A DNA stretch of 33,965 bases from a virus, in the IMG/VR virus record IMGVR_UViG_3300047550_001118, positions 1 to 33,965 of that record; one strand, 5' to 3'. Positions within the stretch are counted from its first letter, which is position 1; every line of letters begins with the position of its first letter. Made by a program: the position numbers and the translations under genes. Shown here one piece after another: positions 6,572-12,946 of the stretch. The notes beneath the pieces were generated by a model, which was not told the origin of the DNA, did no database searches, and saw nothing but the letters and a program-made list of their open reading frames with translations.

Positions 6572-6949
6572 TTAGTACCAAAGATTGCGTTTGAAGTGGG
6601 TCCAGGCAGCGCAGGGGCCGCCAGAACCATATTTTCTACCGATATATGCAAGCGTTGCTACTGTTTGAGCGACACCAGAATCAGAATGTTTCATTCCTAG
6701 ATTCTTGTATGTTCCATCAAGCAACTGCCCAATTCCTTTGGCGCTGCTCTTAGGATTCTTGGCCTTTGGATTCCAAGCGGATTCCTTACCGACCAATTTT
6801 GTGAAGCAGGCGAACTGCTTCTTTGTTAGCAATTCCCGCGCTATCTGCTTTGGATTGACCTGCATTAGTGCTGGTCTTTCCTTGTAGATGACGGTGGCAG
6901 GTATTGCTGGCTGTGGTGCAAAGGCAGCGTTGACTAATAATGATGTCAT
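6572..6949 (-). CDS. Secreted lytic transglycosylase (SLT domain)
   Basis: From ATG 6949 the product is 125 aa with the SLT core: FTKLVGKESAWNPKA (catalytic Glu56), SSAKGIGQLLDGTYKNLG, then TLAYIGRKYGSGGPCAAWTHFKRNLWY, the usual actinobacterial ending. It cleaves glycan strands of peptidoglycan outside the membrane. The first 11 residues look like the tail of a signal peptide (AAFA before PQP). The missing basic and hydrophobic parts are encoded in frame upstream to an ATC at 7007-7009, with GGAAGGAG 7 bases before it (see findings). The ATG itself overlaps the WhiB stop (ATGA). The enzyme lies in the early operon, far from the lysis genes, so it may act in wall remodelling or exclusion rather than lysis. 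Confidence 0.85.
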   Translation of the reverse strand: MTSLLVNAAFAPQPAIPATVIYKERPALMQVNPKQIARELLTKKQFACFTKLVGKESAWNPKAKNPKSSAKGIGQLLDGTYKNLGMKHSDSGVAQTVATLAYIGRKYGSGGPCAAWTHFKRNLWY

Positions 6950-7419
6950 TGCTGAAACCCCGATGATAATGGCGATTCCCCGCCACGTTTTTCGTCTGTT
7001 AGTTGTGATTGGATTTCTCCTTCCAATTTCACACCAGCACGCTTGAGAACAGTCGTTACATACGAATGCTCAAGATGAAGTGCTGCTGCGATTTCTTTTG
7101 GTGTGCAACCCGACCCGAACATCACGCGGACCTTTTCCGCATAGTTGGCGCGTGGAGCATTCGCATAACGTGCATTAAGCATTCGTTTGCGTTGCTCTGG
7201 CGTGAAACCCGCCCATATTCCATAGGGGATTTCGTTGTCGAGTGCATAGTCCAAGCACTCCTTTCGTTCGATACAGCCATCACACATCTTGCGGATGGCA
7301 GGGAGCGACGTTCGCTCTTGTGCGCGTGATTCTGGAAAGAAGATATTTGCATCTTCAATCTCTTTGCATTTGGCTCTTGGCAGGTTGGGGATGATGGGAA
7401 TGAATTCAAAAAAATTCAC
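6946..7419 (-). CDS. WhiB-family Fe-S regulator fused to a C-terminal HTH
   Basis: Protein of 157 aa. The four cluster cysteines are Cys18, Cys46, Cys49 and Cys55 (CDGC...KEC), followed by the G-[IVL]-W-[GA]-G turn as GIWAGF (67-72) and a basic stretch. WhiB proteins bind [4Fe-4S] and sigma factor to redirect transcription. Phage copies are usually around 80-110 aa; this one continues into an HTH-like segment (CTPKEIAAALHLEHSYVTTVLKRAG, about 105-130). The last 30 residues overlap the signal-peptide region of the transglycosylase in another frame. GTG start, AAGGAG 6 bases upstream, GTGA overlap with the resolvase gene. Confidence 0.88.
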   Translation of the reverse strand: MNFFEFIPIIPNLPRAKCKEIEDANIFFPESRAQERTSLPAIRKMCDGCIERKECLDYALDNEIPYGIWAGFTPEQRKRMLNARYANAPRANYAEKVRVMFGSGCTPKEIAAALHLEHSYVTTVLKRAGVKLEGEIQSQLTDEKRGGESPLSSGFQQ

Positions 7420-7766
7420 AACCTCTCCTTCAGCCAGGAATCCAAATCCTGAACCACGAAAGCCTTCTCGATGGAAGAATTCCTGCGCTTGATGATTACA
7501 AACGCAGGTGGCGTCTCATCTAAACCACGCGCTTTGGCGTAGTTCTTAGATTCAACAACCGCTTCTTCCCAGAAGGCAGGTAAAGAAATGGATTTGCGGT
7601 TCTTCAACTCAAGGATATGAGTCTTGCCCGCGATGATGGCAACGATGTCGCCTTCATCCTTCTGACCCGAAAGTCGCAAACGTTCTGCTGATATTCCGTG
7701 AGAACGCAACCACTTGAGAACTCCCAGTTCAAAAGCAGCACCTTTGCGACCATTCGGGTTGGCCAT
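7416..7766 (-). CDS. Hjc-like Holliday junction resolvase (PD-(D/E)XK)
   Basis: Protein of 116 aa, a typical single-domain Hjc length. It has Glu13 in RKGAAFELGVLKWL, Ser33-Gly, Asp40 (EGDIVAI) and Glu53-x-Lys55 (HILELKN), the ordered active-site set of Hjc-like resolvases. The role is resolving branched replication or recombination intermediates. The start overlaps the upstream stop (TAATG). The same operon carries an endonuclease VII-like protein, which would be functionally redundant unless the two act at different times. Confidence 0.8.
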   Translation of the reverse strand: MANPNGRKGAAFELGVLKWLRSHGISAERLRLSGQKDEGDIVAIIAGKTHILELKNRKSISLPAFWEEAVVESKNYAKARGLDETPPAFVIIKRRNSSIEKAFVVQDLDSWLKERL

Positions 7767-8113
7767 TACTTTACCAACTCTAGTTTTGCAGGCTTCTTAT
7801 TCATTGCCCGATATTCTTTCACAATCATAATCAACTGCTCCGCCAGGGTCAGCGCCTCTGCCTCTGTCAATTTTGCAATCTTGCAAATGACATCGGGCAT
7901 TCCAGCACGGACTTTATCTAGGCGACTTGCAGCATCTAAATGCTTGAGAGCATCAACACTTGCAAATTCTTTAAGTCCTGCAAGGTCAATCAGATTTACC
8001 TGGTCGGTGACATCTTCTAGCAGGTCTAGGTTGGCATCACGTTCTTCAAGGTAAATGGCAAATTCCCCATCGCCTGTGGCGTGGACGCTAAAGAGCGGCT
8101 CTCTGTGTCTCAT
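7766..8113 (-). CDS. Hypothetical early protein
   Basis: Protein of 115 aa, not recognised. A short beta-rich N-terminal part (PLFSVHATGDGEFAIYLEER) is followed by mostly helical acidic sequence (LIDLAGLKEFASVDALKHLD, LTEAEALTLAEQLIMIVKEYR). GGAG lies 6 bases before the ATG, which overlaps the stop of the 52-aa membrane protein gene (ATGA). It is the second gene of the leftward early operon. Confidence 0.65.
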   Translation of the reverse strand: MRHREPLFSVHATGDGEFAIYLEERDANLDLLEDVTDQVNLIDLAGLKEFASVDALKHLDAASRLDKVRAGMPDVICKIAKLTEAEALTLAEQLIMIVKEYRAMNKKPAKLELVK

Positions 8114-8268
8114 TTGCGCTCCAATGCCTGTTGCATCTTCTTCTGGCTAGAATCCCATTCCTGGGCCTGCCTGATGGCCTCATCGAGCGGGCTGGCGTCG
8201 TAGCGCAGAACGGCCACGATGACCCCTAGAATCCCCGCTAAAGCCCCAATAATGACTATCTGGTCCAT
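8110..8268 (-). CDS. Small membrane protein (52 aa)
   Basis: The first leftward gene after the control region. The product has one N-terminal membrane segment (IVIIGALAGILGVIVAVL, residues 4-21), then a charged amphipathic helix (about 25-52). AAGGGGGT stands 6 bases before the ATG, and its TGA overlaps the next ATG, so it is convincingly coding despite its size. The layout (one membrane pass, cytoplasmic helix) fits early membrane proteins involved in host takeover or exclusion, but no family is recognised. Confidence 0.7.
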   Translation of the reverse strand: MDQIVIIGALAGILGVIVAVLRYDASPLDEAIRQAQEWDSSQKKMQQALERK

Positions 8269-8313
8269 ATGGACCCCCTTTCGTTTGGCGTAAGTATGGC
8301 CTACACCCCTGAC

Positions 8314-8343
8314 AGCCTATGGGCGACACGCCGAAAGGGTCAA
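8314..8343 (-). promoter_or_regulatory. Possible leftward early promoter
   Basis: On the minus strand, TTGACC (8338-8343) is followed 18 bases later by TAGGCT (8314-8319), which keeps the TAnnnT core important for actinobacterial -10 elements. It would drive the 8268-to-68 operon. The match is weak; it is listed because the operon needs a promoter in this gap and none better was found. Confidence 0.35.
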
Positions 8344-8351
8344 TCTTGGGT

Positions 8352-8372
8352 TGTATTGACACTGTATGGACA
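8352..8372 (+). promoter_or_regulatory. Direct-repeat operator over the rightward promoter
   Basis: TGTATTGACA (8352-8361) and TGTATGGACA (8363-8372) differ at one position and are spaced 11 bp apart, one helical turn. The first copy contains the -35 element of the rightward promoter. Tandem sites of this kind are typical of ribbon-helix-helix or small HTH repressors. The last gene of the rightward operon encodes a ribbon-helix-helix protein, an obvious candidate for autoregulation. Confidence 0.55.
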
Positions 8373-8384
8373 AACTGTTTTAAT
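8356..8384 (+). promoter_or_regulatory. Rightward early promoter
   Basis: A perfect TTGACA (-35, 8356-8361), a 17-base spacer and TTTAAT (-10, 8379-8384). Transcription would begin near 8391, about 40 bases before the first rightward ATG. It is the best sigma-70-like promoter found in the window. Confidence 0.7.
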
Positions 8385-8431
8385 TGTCTTATTGGGCGAA
8401 GCGCAGTAGCCCAGAGAAACGGAAGAAGAAA

Positions 8432-8692
8432 ATGGTCAGCACAACACGAATCACAAGCAATGTAAAAATTTCAGAGTTTCCTGAAATGGCAGATGCTTTA
8501 CTTGATGCTTACAACAACAACAGTCAAAATCGTTGGGCAATTCTTGAGTTACTTGCAAAGCAAACAGAAGCAAAGCAAAACAAATTTTGGAAGTTTTACG
8601 ATGCGTTTGTAGCCGAAAAAAACAGTGAAGTTATTGCTCAAGACAGCCGCATTGGTCTTATCAACCGATTCTCTGCAAAGGCAGGTGCATAA
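8432..8692 (+). CDS. Small hypothetical protein, first of the rightward operon
   Basis: Protein of 86 aa, not recognised. Ser/Thr-rich start, then mostly helical (EMADALLDAYNNN, RWAILELLAKQTEAKQNKFWKFYDAFVAEK). ATG 8432 with GGAAGAAG upstream is preferred; a TTG at 8384 would lie inside the promoter. The next gene begins two bases after its stop. Confidence 0.65.
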   Translation: MVSTTRITSNVKISEFPEMADALLDAYNNNSQNRWAILELLAKQTEAKQNKFWKFYDAFVAEKNSEVIAQDSRIGLINRFSAKAGA

Positions 8693-8694
8693 CA

Positions 8695-8958
8695 ATGACA
8701 ACACAACAAGATTGCGGTTTGTTTGACCACACGCAACGCGCACACGATTTCAAAGTAAGCAAACAACAGGCTGGCATTTATATCACTTGCTGTGGCGATG
8801 AGATTAAGTTCTACACATCAACAGAATTCGGATTGTCAGATTCGGTTGGTTGGTATATTACGCAAGCCAATGGCAGTTTTAACGGTGACCGCTTTCATAC
8901 TCTTGCAGAAGCAAAAACATTTCTTATCCGCTATCACACTGTAAAGGTAGGTGCATAA
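8695..8958 (+). CDS. Small hypothetical protein
   Basis: Protein of 87 aa, likely alpha/beta (AGIYITCCGDEIKFYTS, GWYITQANGSFNGDRFHTLAEAKTFLIRYH). A CC pair lies at about residues 32-33. No family recognised. It ends in VGA, and the previous protein ends in AGA. The stop TAA shares its last A with the ATG of the following membrane-protein gene (TAATG). Confidence 0.65.
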   Translation: MTTQQDCGLFDHTQRAHDFKVSKQQAGIYITCCGDEIKFYTSTEFGLSDSVGWYITQANGSFNGDRFHTLAEAKTFLIRYHTVKVGA

Positions 8959-9077
8959 TGCTAGAGATACTCTTTGGAATGCACCTTGGCGGTTGGAAGG
9001 CATATGTCCAGTTTTGGTTCTGGACAGGTCTTGCTTTGATTATCGTTCTACGCTGGATGAAAAGGAATATGCGATGA
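8958..9077 (+). CDS. Very small membrane protein (39 aa)
   Basis: The product carries one aromatic-rich membrane segment (YVQFWFWTGLALIIVLRW, about 16-33) and a basic end (MKRNMR), which places the C terminus in the cytoplasm. It is supported by the TAATG overlap with the previous gene and ATGA overlap with the next one. A longer frame starting with GTG at 8951 reads through here in another frame but is not needed. Function unknown; holin-like, inhibitor and exclusion roles are all possible. Confidence 0.6.
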   Translation: MLEILFGMHLGGWKAYVQFWFWTGLALIIVLRWMKRNMR

Positions 9078-9271
9078 GCGCGATGGGCAATTACTACTTA
9101 ACACTGCAAACCGATGCAATTGATTATCTTGCCGAGCAAGGCATTGATAAAGAATCACTTTGGGATGTTTCAGAAGATAGTTATCACTTTGTTGTGGCTC
9201 TTGCTGAGATGCACCGCAATGATGTCAGCATTGACACCATCAAGCGCATTATGAGCGAGGCGCATCTATGA
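9074..9271 (+). CDS. Small hypothetical protein
   Basis: Protein of 65 aa, acidic and helical (DAIDYLAEQGIDKESLWDVSEDSYHFVVALAEMH). ATG 9074 overlaps the preceding TGA, and AAAAGGA lies 8 bases upstream. Its first codons (ATGAGCGCGATGGGCAA) nearly repeat the first codons of the next gene, which suggests a local duplication of the translation-start region. Confidence 0.65.
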   Translation: MSAMGNYYLTLQTDAIDYLAEQGIDKESLWDVSEDSYHFVVALAEMHRNDVSIDTIKRIMSEAHL

Positions 9272-9459
9272 GCGCGATGAGCAACTTGCACCTGCAACTG
9301 ACAATCGCAATGGAACACACCGCTGACAAACTGCGCGAAGCCACCAAGGATGGCAGTGGCGAAATTATGGAAGCCACCTGCCATACTGCAATTGAACTTC
9401 TTCAAATCTGCGCTAATGCTTTTGCCGAGGTTCGCGAAGGGTCCAGCAATGGAAATTAG
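9268..9459 (+). CDS. Small helical hypothetical protein
   Basis: Protein of 63 aa, predicted all-helical (LHLQLTIAMEHTADKLREAT, IELLQICANAFAEVRE). It starts in an ATGA overlap with the previous gene. The first 17 bases match the start of that gene except for one. Not recognised. Confidence 0.62.
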   Translation: MSAMSNLHLQLTIAMEHTADKLREATKDGSGEIMEATCHTAIELLQICANAFAEVREGSSNGN

Positions 9460-9541
9460 ACGATGCCCTAAATGCCATCAGATTGATTGGCAGCAAGGTT
9501 TTCATATCCCGTGCAACTGTAATCGAAAGGAGAAGAAATGA
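9449..9541 (+). CDS. Tiny zinc-ribbon protein (30 aa)
   Basis: The product has CPKC at residues 6-9 and CNC at 22-24, close enough to form a single zinc knuckle, with a basic C terminus. GAAGGG precedes the ATG by 7-8 bases. It overlaps the previous gene by 11 bases and the ribbon-helix-helix gene by the ATGA rule. Likely to bind nucleic acid or a host protein. Confidence 0.55.
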   Translation: MEIRRCPKCHQIDWQQGFHIPCNCNRKEKK

Positions 9542-9666
9542 AGAAGATTCGCTCCGTCCGTGTTAGTGATTTGCTCTGGCAGAAGGTAAAAGCCAAGGCC
9601 AAGGCAGAGGATAAAACTGTCAGCGAAGTAATTACTAACGCGCTGCGTGATTATGTAAAACCTTAG
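9538..9666 (+). CDS. Ribbon-helix-helix DNA-binding protein (42 aa)
   Basis: A complete Arc/CopG-type fold in minimal length: a basic beta strand (KKIRSVRVS), helix A (LLWQKVKAKAKAED), turn (KTVS) and helix B (EVITNALRDYV). Such proteins dimerise and bind tandem operators as repressors. AAAGGAG lies 6 bases before the ATG. As the last gene of the rightward operon it may repress the promoter at 8356-8384 through the repeats at 8352-8372; this is inference. Confidence 0.75.
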   Translation: MKKIRSVRVSDLLWQKVKAKAKAEDKTVSEVITNALRDYVKP

Positions 9667-9680
9667 AAATAAAAGAAAAT

Positions 9681-9716
9681 CCCCTACACAGGAAAGGTGT
9701 CTGTGTAGGGGTTTTT
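9681..9716. terminator. Bidirectional intrinsic terminator
   Basis: An 11-bp perfect stem (CCCCTACACAG and CTGTGTAGGGG) with a 9-base loop. TTTTT follows on the plus strand, and an A-rich tract (9671-9679) lies on the left, giving a U-rich tail in the leftward direction. It lies between the rightward operon (ends 9666) and the leftward late operon (ends 9737) and can stop both. Confidence 0.92.
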
Positions 9717-9736
9717 CCTATCGCTAGGGGTAAAGA

Positions 9737-10027
9737 TTATTGTTTATCTTGATTGCGTTTTATTTCAGACAGTTCGGCGGCAATACTTGCATATGCTGCC
9801 AAGTCCACAAAAGTGTCATCTTTTGAGTATTCGAAGTTTTGTTGCAGTCTGGCAATCTTCACCAGTGCCATACAGATTGCAACCTGCATCGGCGATACTT
9901 CTGTCCCAAGGTATGCAGACCACAAGACTGCAATTCTTCTATGGTTCTCATAAGGTGCGCCGTAATCTTCTTGGCGGTCACCATACAACAGCCTTTCGGC
10001 TTCTTTAAGAACTTCCCCCCGTTTCAT
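9737..10027 (-). CDS. DUF6378-like phage protein
   Basis: Protein of 96 aa, last gene of the late operon. The pattern YGDRQEDYG, NHRRIAVLWSAYLG, VSPMQVAICMALVKIARLQ and DTFVDLAAYASIAAEL is that of a widespread phage family (DUF6378) found beside nucleotide or packaging genes; its biochemical function is not established. ATG 10027 is preferred over TTG 10072, which lies within the holin gene. The start is 4 bases after the holin stop. Confidence 0.7.
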   Translation of the reverse strand: MKRGEVLKEAERLLYGDRQEDYGAPYENHRRIAVLWSAYLGTEVSPMQVAICMALVKIARLQQNFEYSKDDTFVDLAAYASIAAELSEIKRNQDKQ

Positions 10028-10031
10028 AGAA

Positions 10032-10229
10032 CTACTTTCCCTTGCGTCCGAATTCAGTTGCCTTTGGGTCAATCGCCTTTAATATAGGACCGATAACTGC
10101 TGCTAAAAAGCAGGCTGCATAATCTTTCAAAGGGCGTGACGGGTCGGCGAGATAAAGGGCTGCAACTGCTGCTGCTCCTGCTCTTGCATAGGTACTGGCG
10201 ATTGCAATGATTTTTGTTTGGTCAAACAT
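10032..10229 (-). CDS. Putative holin
   Basis: Protein of 65 aa with two hydrophobic segments (IIAIASTYARAGAAAVAALYL and YAACFLAAVIGPILKAI) around a short polar loop, and a basic end (FGRKGK). Holins let the endolysin cross the membrane. AAGGAG lies 6 bases before ATG 10229. The first half of the gene overlaps the end of the endolysin frame by 103 bases. The class cannot be fixed without a family match. Confidence 0.65.
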   Translation of the reverse strand: MFDQTKIIAIASTYARAGAAAVAALYLADPSRPLKDYAACFLAAVIGPILKAIDPKATEFGRKGK

Positions 10230-10732
10230 TTGCACTCCTTGAACTTAGGTCTGCCAAATCCTACAATAAAAACTGGCAGAGATGGTTTGAGTTTCCCCCG
10301 ATTTTTTACCTTGTAAGCACGAACCTTACGACATACTTGGCCACCATTGCGTTGGTCGCCTTTATTATCTGGTGCCGTGTTGCCTTCAATTGTAATGACA
10401 GTTCCATTATCTTTGACGCTTTCAACGATTCCAATATGTGAGATGCGGTCAAGCGAATCGTTTGGGAAATCAAAGAAAGCCAAATCCCCTGGCATTGGCT
10501 CGGCGGTGGCGACATCTTGCCAGCGCTTTGCCTCGGCAAATGCCTTCGCCCCTGCTGGCGTGTAGGTACAGTCAGGTATTTTGACACCTGCCTGCTTTGC
10601 GCACCAATTGACGAATGCGCCACACCACGGCTGATTTGTCTTTTGATATTTCGTTTCATTATCGGCAGGGCCTTCAATGTAGTCAACTTCACCTGCTGCA
10701 ACTTCTAAAAATCTATTTAATTGACCGCACAT
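10127..10732 (-). CDS. CHAP-domain endolysin
   Basis: Protein of 201 aa. The CHAP amidase/endopeptidase core is clear: catalytic Cys37 in PWCGAFVNWC, His99 in ISHIGIVES, Glu116 and Asn118 in TIEGNT. It cuts peptidoglycan peptides or the amide link at lysis. No separate wall-binding domain is present. The core ends around residue 160 (GFGRPKFKE). The last 30 or so residues, Gln-rich and low in complexity, are read from the overlapping holin gene in another frame. No signal peptide, so a holin is needed. AAAGGGG stands about 9 bases upstream. Confidence 0.88.
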   Translation of the reverse strand: MCGQLNRFLEVAAGEVDYIEGPADNETKYQKTNQPWCGAFVNWCAKQAGVKIPDCTYTPAGAKAFAEAKRWQDVATAEPMPGDLAFFDFPNDSLDRISHIGIVESVKDNGTVITIEGNTAPDNKGDQRNGGQVCRKVRAYKVKNRGKLKPSLPVFIVGFGRPKFKECKCLTKQKSLQSPVPMQEQEQQQLQPFISPTRHAL

Positions 10733-10946
10733 TTTTTGAGCCCCTTTTTGTTTTATTACTTACCAACAAACTATAAATTTCATCAACGCGTTCTTCTAGC
10801 CGATTAACTTGGTCCTTTAGGCTGGTGCCAGAGTTCGGCTTTAGTTCTGCTAGGTAATGTTGAACTAACCATTTAACACCAATGGCAAATGAGCCAATAA
10901 GTGTGCTAACGGCAACGGCGATAGTTGCTATGTCTGCTGGTGTCAT
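10713..10946 (-). CDS. Holin-like membrane protein with coiled coil
   Basis: Protein of 77 aa. One membrane segment (IATIAVAVSTLIGSFAIGVKWLV, about 6-28), then a polar heptad-like stretch (LKDQVNRLEERVDEIYSLL, about 42-62) and a basic tail. This layout is common for second lysis proteins in actinophages. Its stop lies 20 bases inside the endolysin gene. AAGGAG is 10 bases before the ATG. Confidence 0.6.
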   Translation of the reverse strand: MTPADIATIAVAVSTLIGSFAIGVKWLVQHYLAELKPNSGTSLKDQVNRLEERVDEIYSLLVSNKTKRGSKNVRSIK

Positions 10947-10999
10947 CGGTGCTTTTCTCCTTCAGCAAGACCTGCATTTCAAACAAGTCTATATGGTCA

Positions 11000-11152
11000 T
11001 CAATTGTTCGGTGTATCGGAAAGATTTGCGTTACTAAGTCCATTTTCTAACTTCTTTATTCTGGCCGCCAAGATTGCATTCTCTTGCGCCATTACCCCGA
11101 TTTGTTGCCTCATTGCTGCCAATATCTCATTGACATCTATTTCTTCATTCAT
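11000..11152 (-). CDS. Small coiled-coil protein after the S74 fibre (50 aa)
   Basis: ORF of 50 codons starting directly after the fibre stop (GAATAAATG), with AAGGGGG 5 bases upstream. The product is helical with a heptad-like core (ILAAMRQQIGVMAQENAILAARIKKLEN). Small coiled-coil proteins downstream of fibre genes can be fibre chaperones or trimerisation helpers. It could also pair with the membrane protein gene that follows. Not recognised by family. Confidence 0.6.
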   Translation of the reverse strand: MNEEIDVNEILAAMRQQIGVMAQENAILAARIKKLENGLSNANLSDTPNN

Positions 11153-12937
11153 TTATTCCCCCTTGAGTAGTGTGATTTCTTTGTGCAATTTCTGTATTGC
11201 ACCAACAAGATAGGGAATCATATTCCCATACCCCAATTTTTGATACACAGGCTGACCATTTTCATCAACAGCATCTTTTTGACCAGATACGAAATTTGGG
11301 AAAACTTCAGCAAATTCGTGTGCAACAAAGCCAACAATGTCATTCTTGGTTTCATCTTCTATTTCATTGAATACGCGAACTCTGGCGCTAAGAACTTTAT
11401 TGAGCGCATCATCATAGTCGCGGATATTTTCTTTCAATCTGTAGTCTGATGAACCTACAAGAACTGGAGCAACAGTATTTCCATAGACTTCTAATGTGCC
11501 TCTTGCTGTAGCATTTCTATAAAATTGCATAATAGGCACACTGGTGCCAGTTGTGGCAGTAACACCGTAAATATGTAAAATTAATGGTGTATCATTATTG
11601 CGACGTCCAATGATTGTGCCGCCCTGTGTCAACGCAGTGCCTTCTGTTGAATTTGTCGGACTGCTCGTTGCGGTTCCAGTGTAAATCGGCGCACCAGTTA
11701 CTGTGACACCATTTTGAGCAGTAACAACACCGCTAGCAGTCATTGCACCAGTAGTCGTAATCAGGCCAGTAGCAGAAATGCTTGCTACTGCTGTTATTGC
11801 ACCAGATGAATTGACCGTGAAACTTCCATCAACTGTTGCAATACTACCTGTTGCAGTAATAGTTCCACCGACATCAAGACCACTGCCATCAACGATTGCA
11901 TATCTACTAGCACTTTGAGCAATAGTTACTGCGCTTGCACCAACATAAAATTGAGGATATGAATTTCCAACAGGGTCAGCAGTAGCGCCATAGTGAATCA
12001 TTACCGAACCAGAAATTGCAGGCAAGATATGCCCATAGACAGTGCCAAGGTATTTGAAATACATTGAAGTTGTAGAACCATCTAAAGTTACGGCGGTGGT
12101 GCCAGATGAAGTTTGAATCTTTCCACCTGTGATTGCGCCACTACCTACACCTGTCAATCCTGTTGCACTGATGCTGAAGCCATTTGAAGCGCTGCCAAAA
12201 TATCCAGCAGTAGCATTTATAGTGCCTGTGATAGTTGCATCAGTTGCTGTCATTACACCTGTTGTGCCATTGACAATAAATTTTCCAGCGATATTCAATG
12301 CCGAACCAGTAATTGTTGCACCAGTAACATCACCAGAAAATACTGCTGCGCCAGTTGATGCAGTCAATGAGAAAGTTGCAATGTTGCTTGAATTAAATGC
12401 TGCAAGACCAGCAGAGTTGAGAACAACACGCGCACCGCTAGTTGCTGATGCGCCTGAATAAACGGTGATGCCATTACCATTGATTGCAGTTATTTGATTG
12501 CTTGCATTAACAATAGTGTTTGCGCTTGGCTGAAGCGATGCAATAGCAGCATTGTATGCAACCAGTGCATCAGCCAAAGCCTCTGTTGCATCGGCTTGTG
12601 CGGTGGCAGCGGCAGCAGCGGCAGCATTAGCAGTTGATTGAGCAGTTCCAATTGCAGCATCTTGAGCAGATACCCAAGCGCCTGATGTCCTTACATAAAG
12701 TTTGTTGCCATTAGCAATATCAATCCATAAGTCGCCGTCATTGATACCAGCACCAGTCGGCTCTGTTGCAGAGCGATAAACCTTGGTCTTGCCATCTGCC
12801 AAGATTTCAATTGATTCAAAATTACTTGCCAAACCATCAGATGAATCAGCAATCAATGGCACAACAGAGGTCACAGTAAAATCAGCGGTCTGTGTCACCG
12901 TGATTGGCGTGTTAGTAATCTGTGGACATAATGGCAT
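11153..12937 (-). CDS. Tail fibre with S74 self-cleaving chaperone domain
   Basis: Protein of 594 aa. Residues about 50-95 contain the GDLWIDIANGNKLYVRTSGAWV motif seen in phage fibres. An Ala-rich helical segment follows (about 95-130), then repetitive beta structure rich in Ala, Thr and Gly. From residue 496 comes the peptidase S74 intramolecular chaperone (SSDYRLKENIRD). The Ser497/Lys502 dyad cleaves the chaperone off after trimer folding. The gene lies after the baseplate-like protein, at the usual place for a receptor-binding fibre. AGGGG lies 6 bases before the ATG. Confidence 0.85.
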   Translation of the reverse strand: MPLCPQITNTPITVTQTADFTVTSVVPLIADSSDGLASNFESIEILADGKTKVYRSATEPTGAGINDGDLWIDIANGNKLYVRTSGAWVSAQDAAIGTAQSTANAAAAAAATAQADATEALADALVAYNAAIASLQPSANTIVNASNQITAINGNGITVYSGASATSGARVVLNSAGLAAFNSSNIATFSLTASTGAAVFSGDVTGATITGSALNIAGKFIVNGTTGVMTATDATITGTINATAGYFGSASNGFSISATGLTGVGSGAITGGKIQTSSGTTAVTLDGSTTSMYFKYLGTVYGHILPAISGSVMIHYGATADPVGNSYPQFYVGASAVTIAQSASRYAIVDGSGLDVGGTITATGSIATVDGSFTVNSSGAITAVASISATGLITTTGAMTASGVVTAQNGVTVTGAPIYTGTATSSPTNSTEGTALTQGGTIIGRRNNDTPLILHIYGVTATTGTSVPIMQFYRNATARGTLEVYGNTVAPVLVGSSDYRLKENIRDYDDALNKVLSARVRVFNEIEDETKNDIVGFVAHEFAEVFPNFVSGQKDAVDENGQPVYQKLGYGNMIPYLVGAIQKLHKEITLLKGE

Positions 12938-12946
12938 TGCCTACCC

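Noticed and set aside
6786-6986. 66-aa frame overlapping WhiB and the transglycosylase
   Set aside because: It is a third frame in a region already read in two; it has no ribosome-binding site, and its sequence has no recognisable pattern.
8951-9271. A single 106-aa gene starting at GTG 8951
   Set aside because: Two overlapping genes (8958-9077 and 9074-9271) explain the region better, with TAATG and ATGA junctions and a ribosome-binding site for the second.
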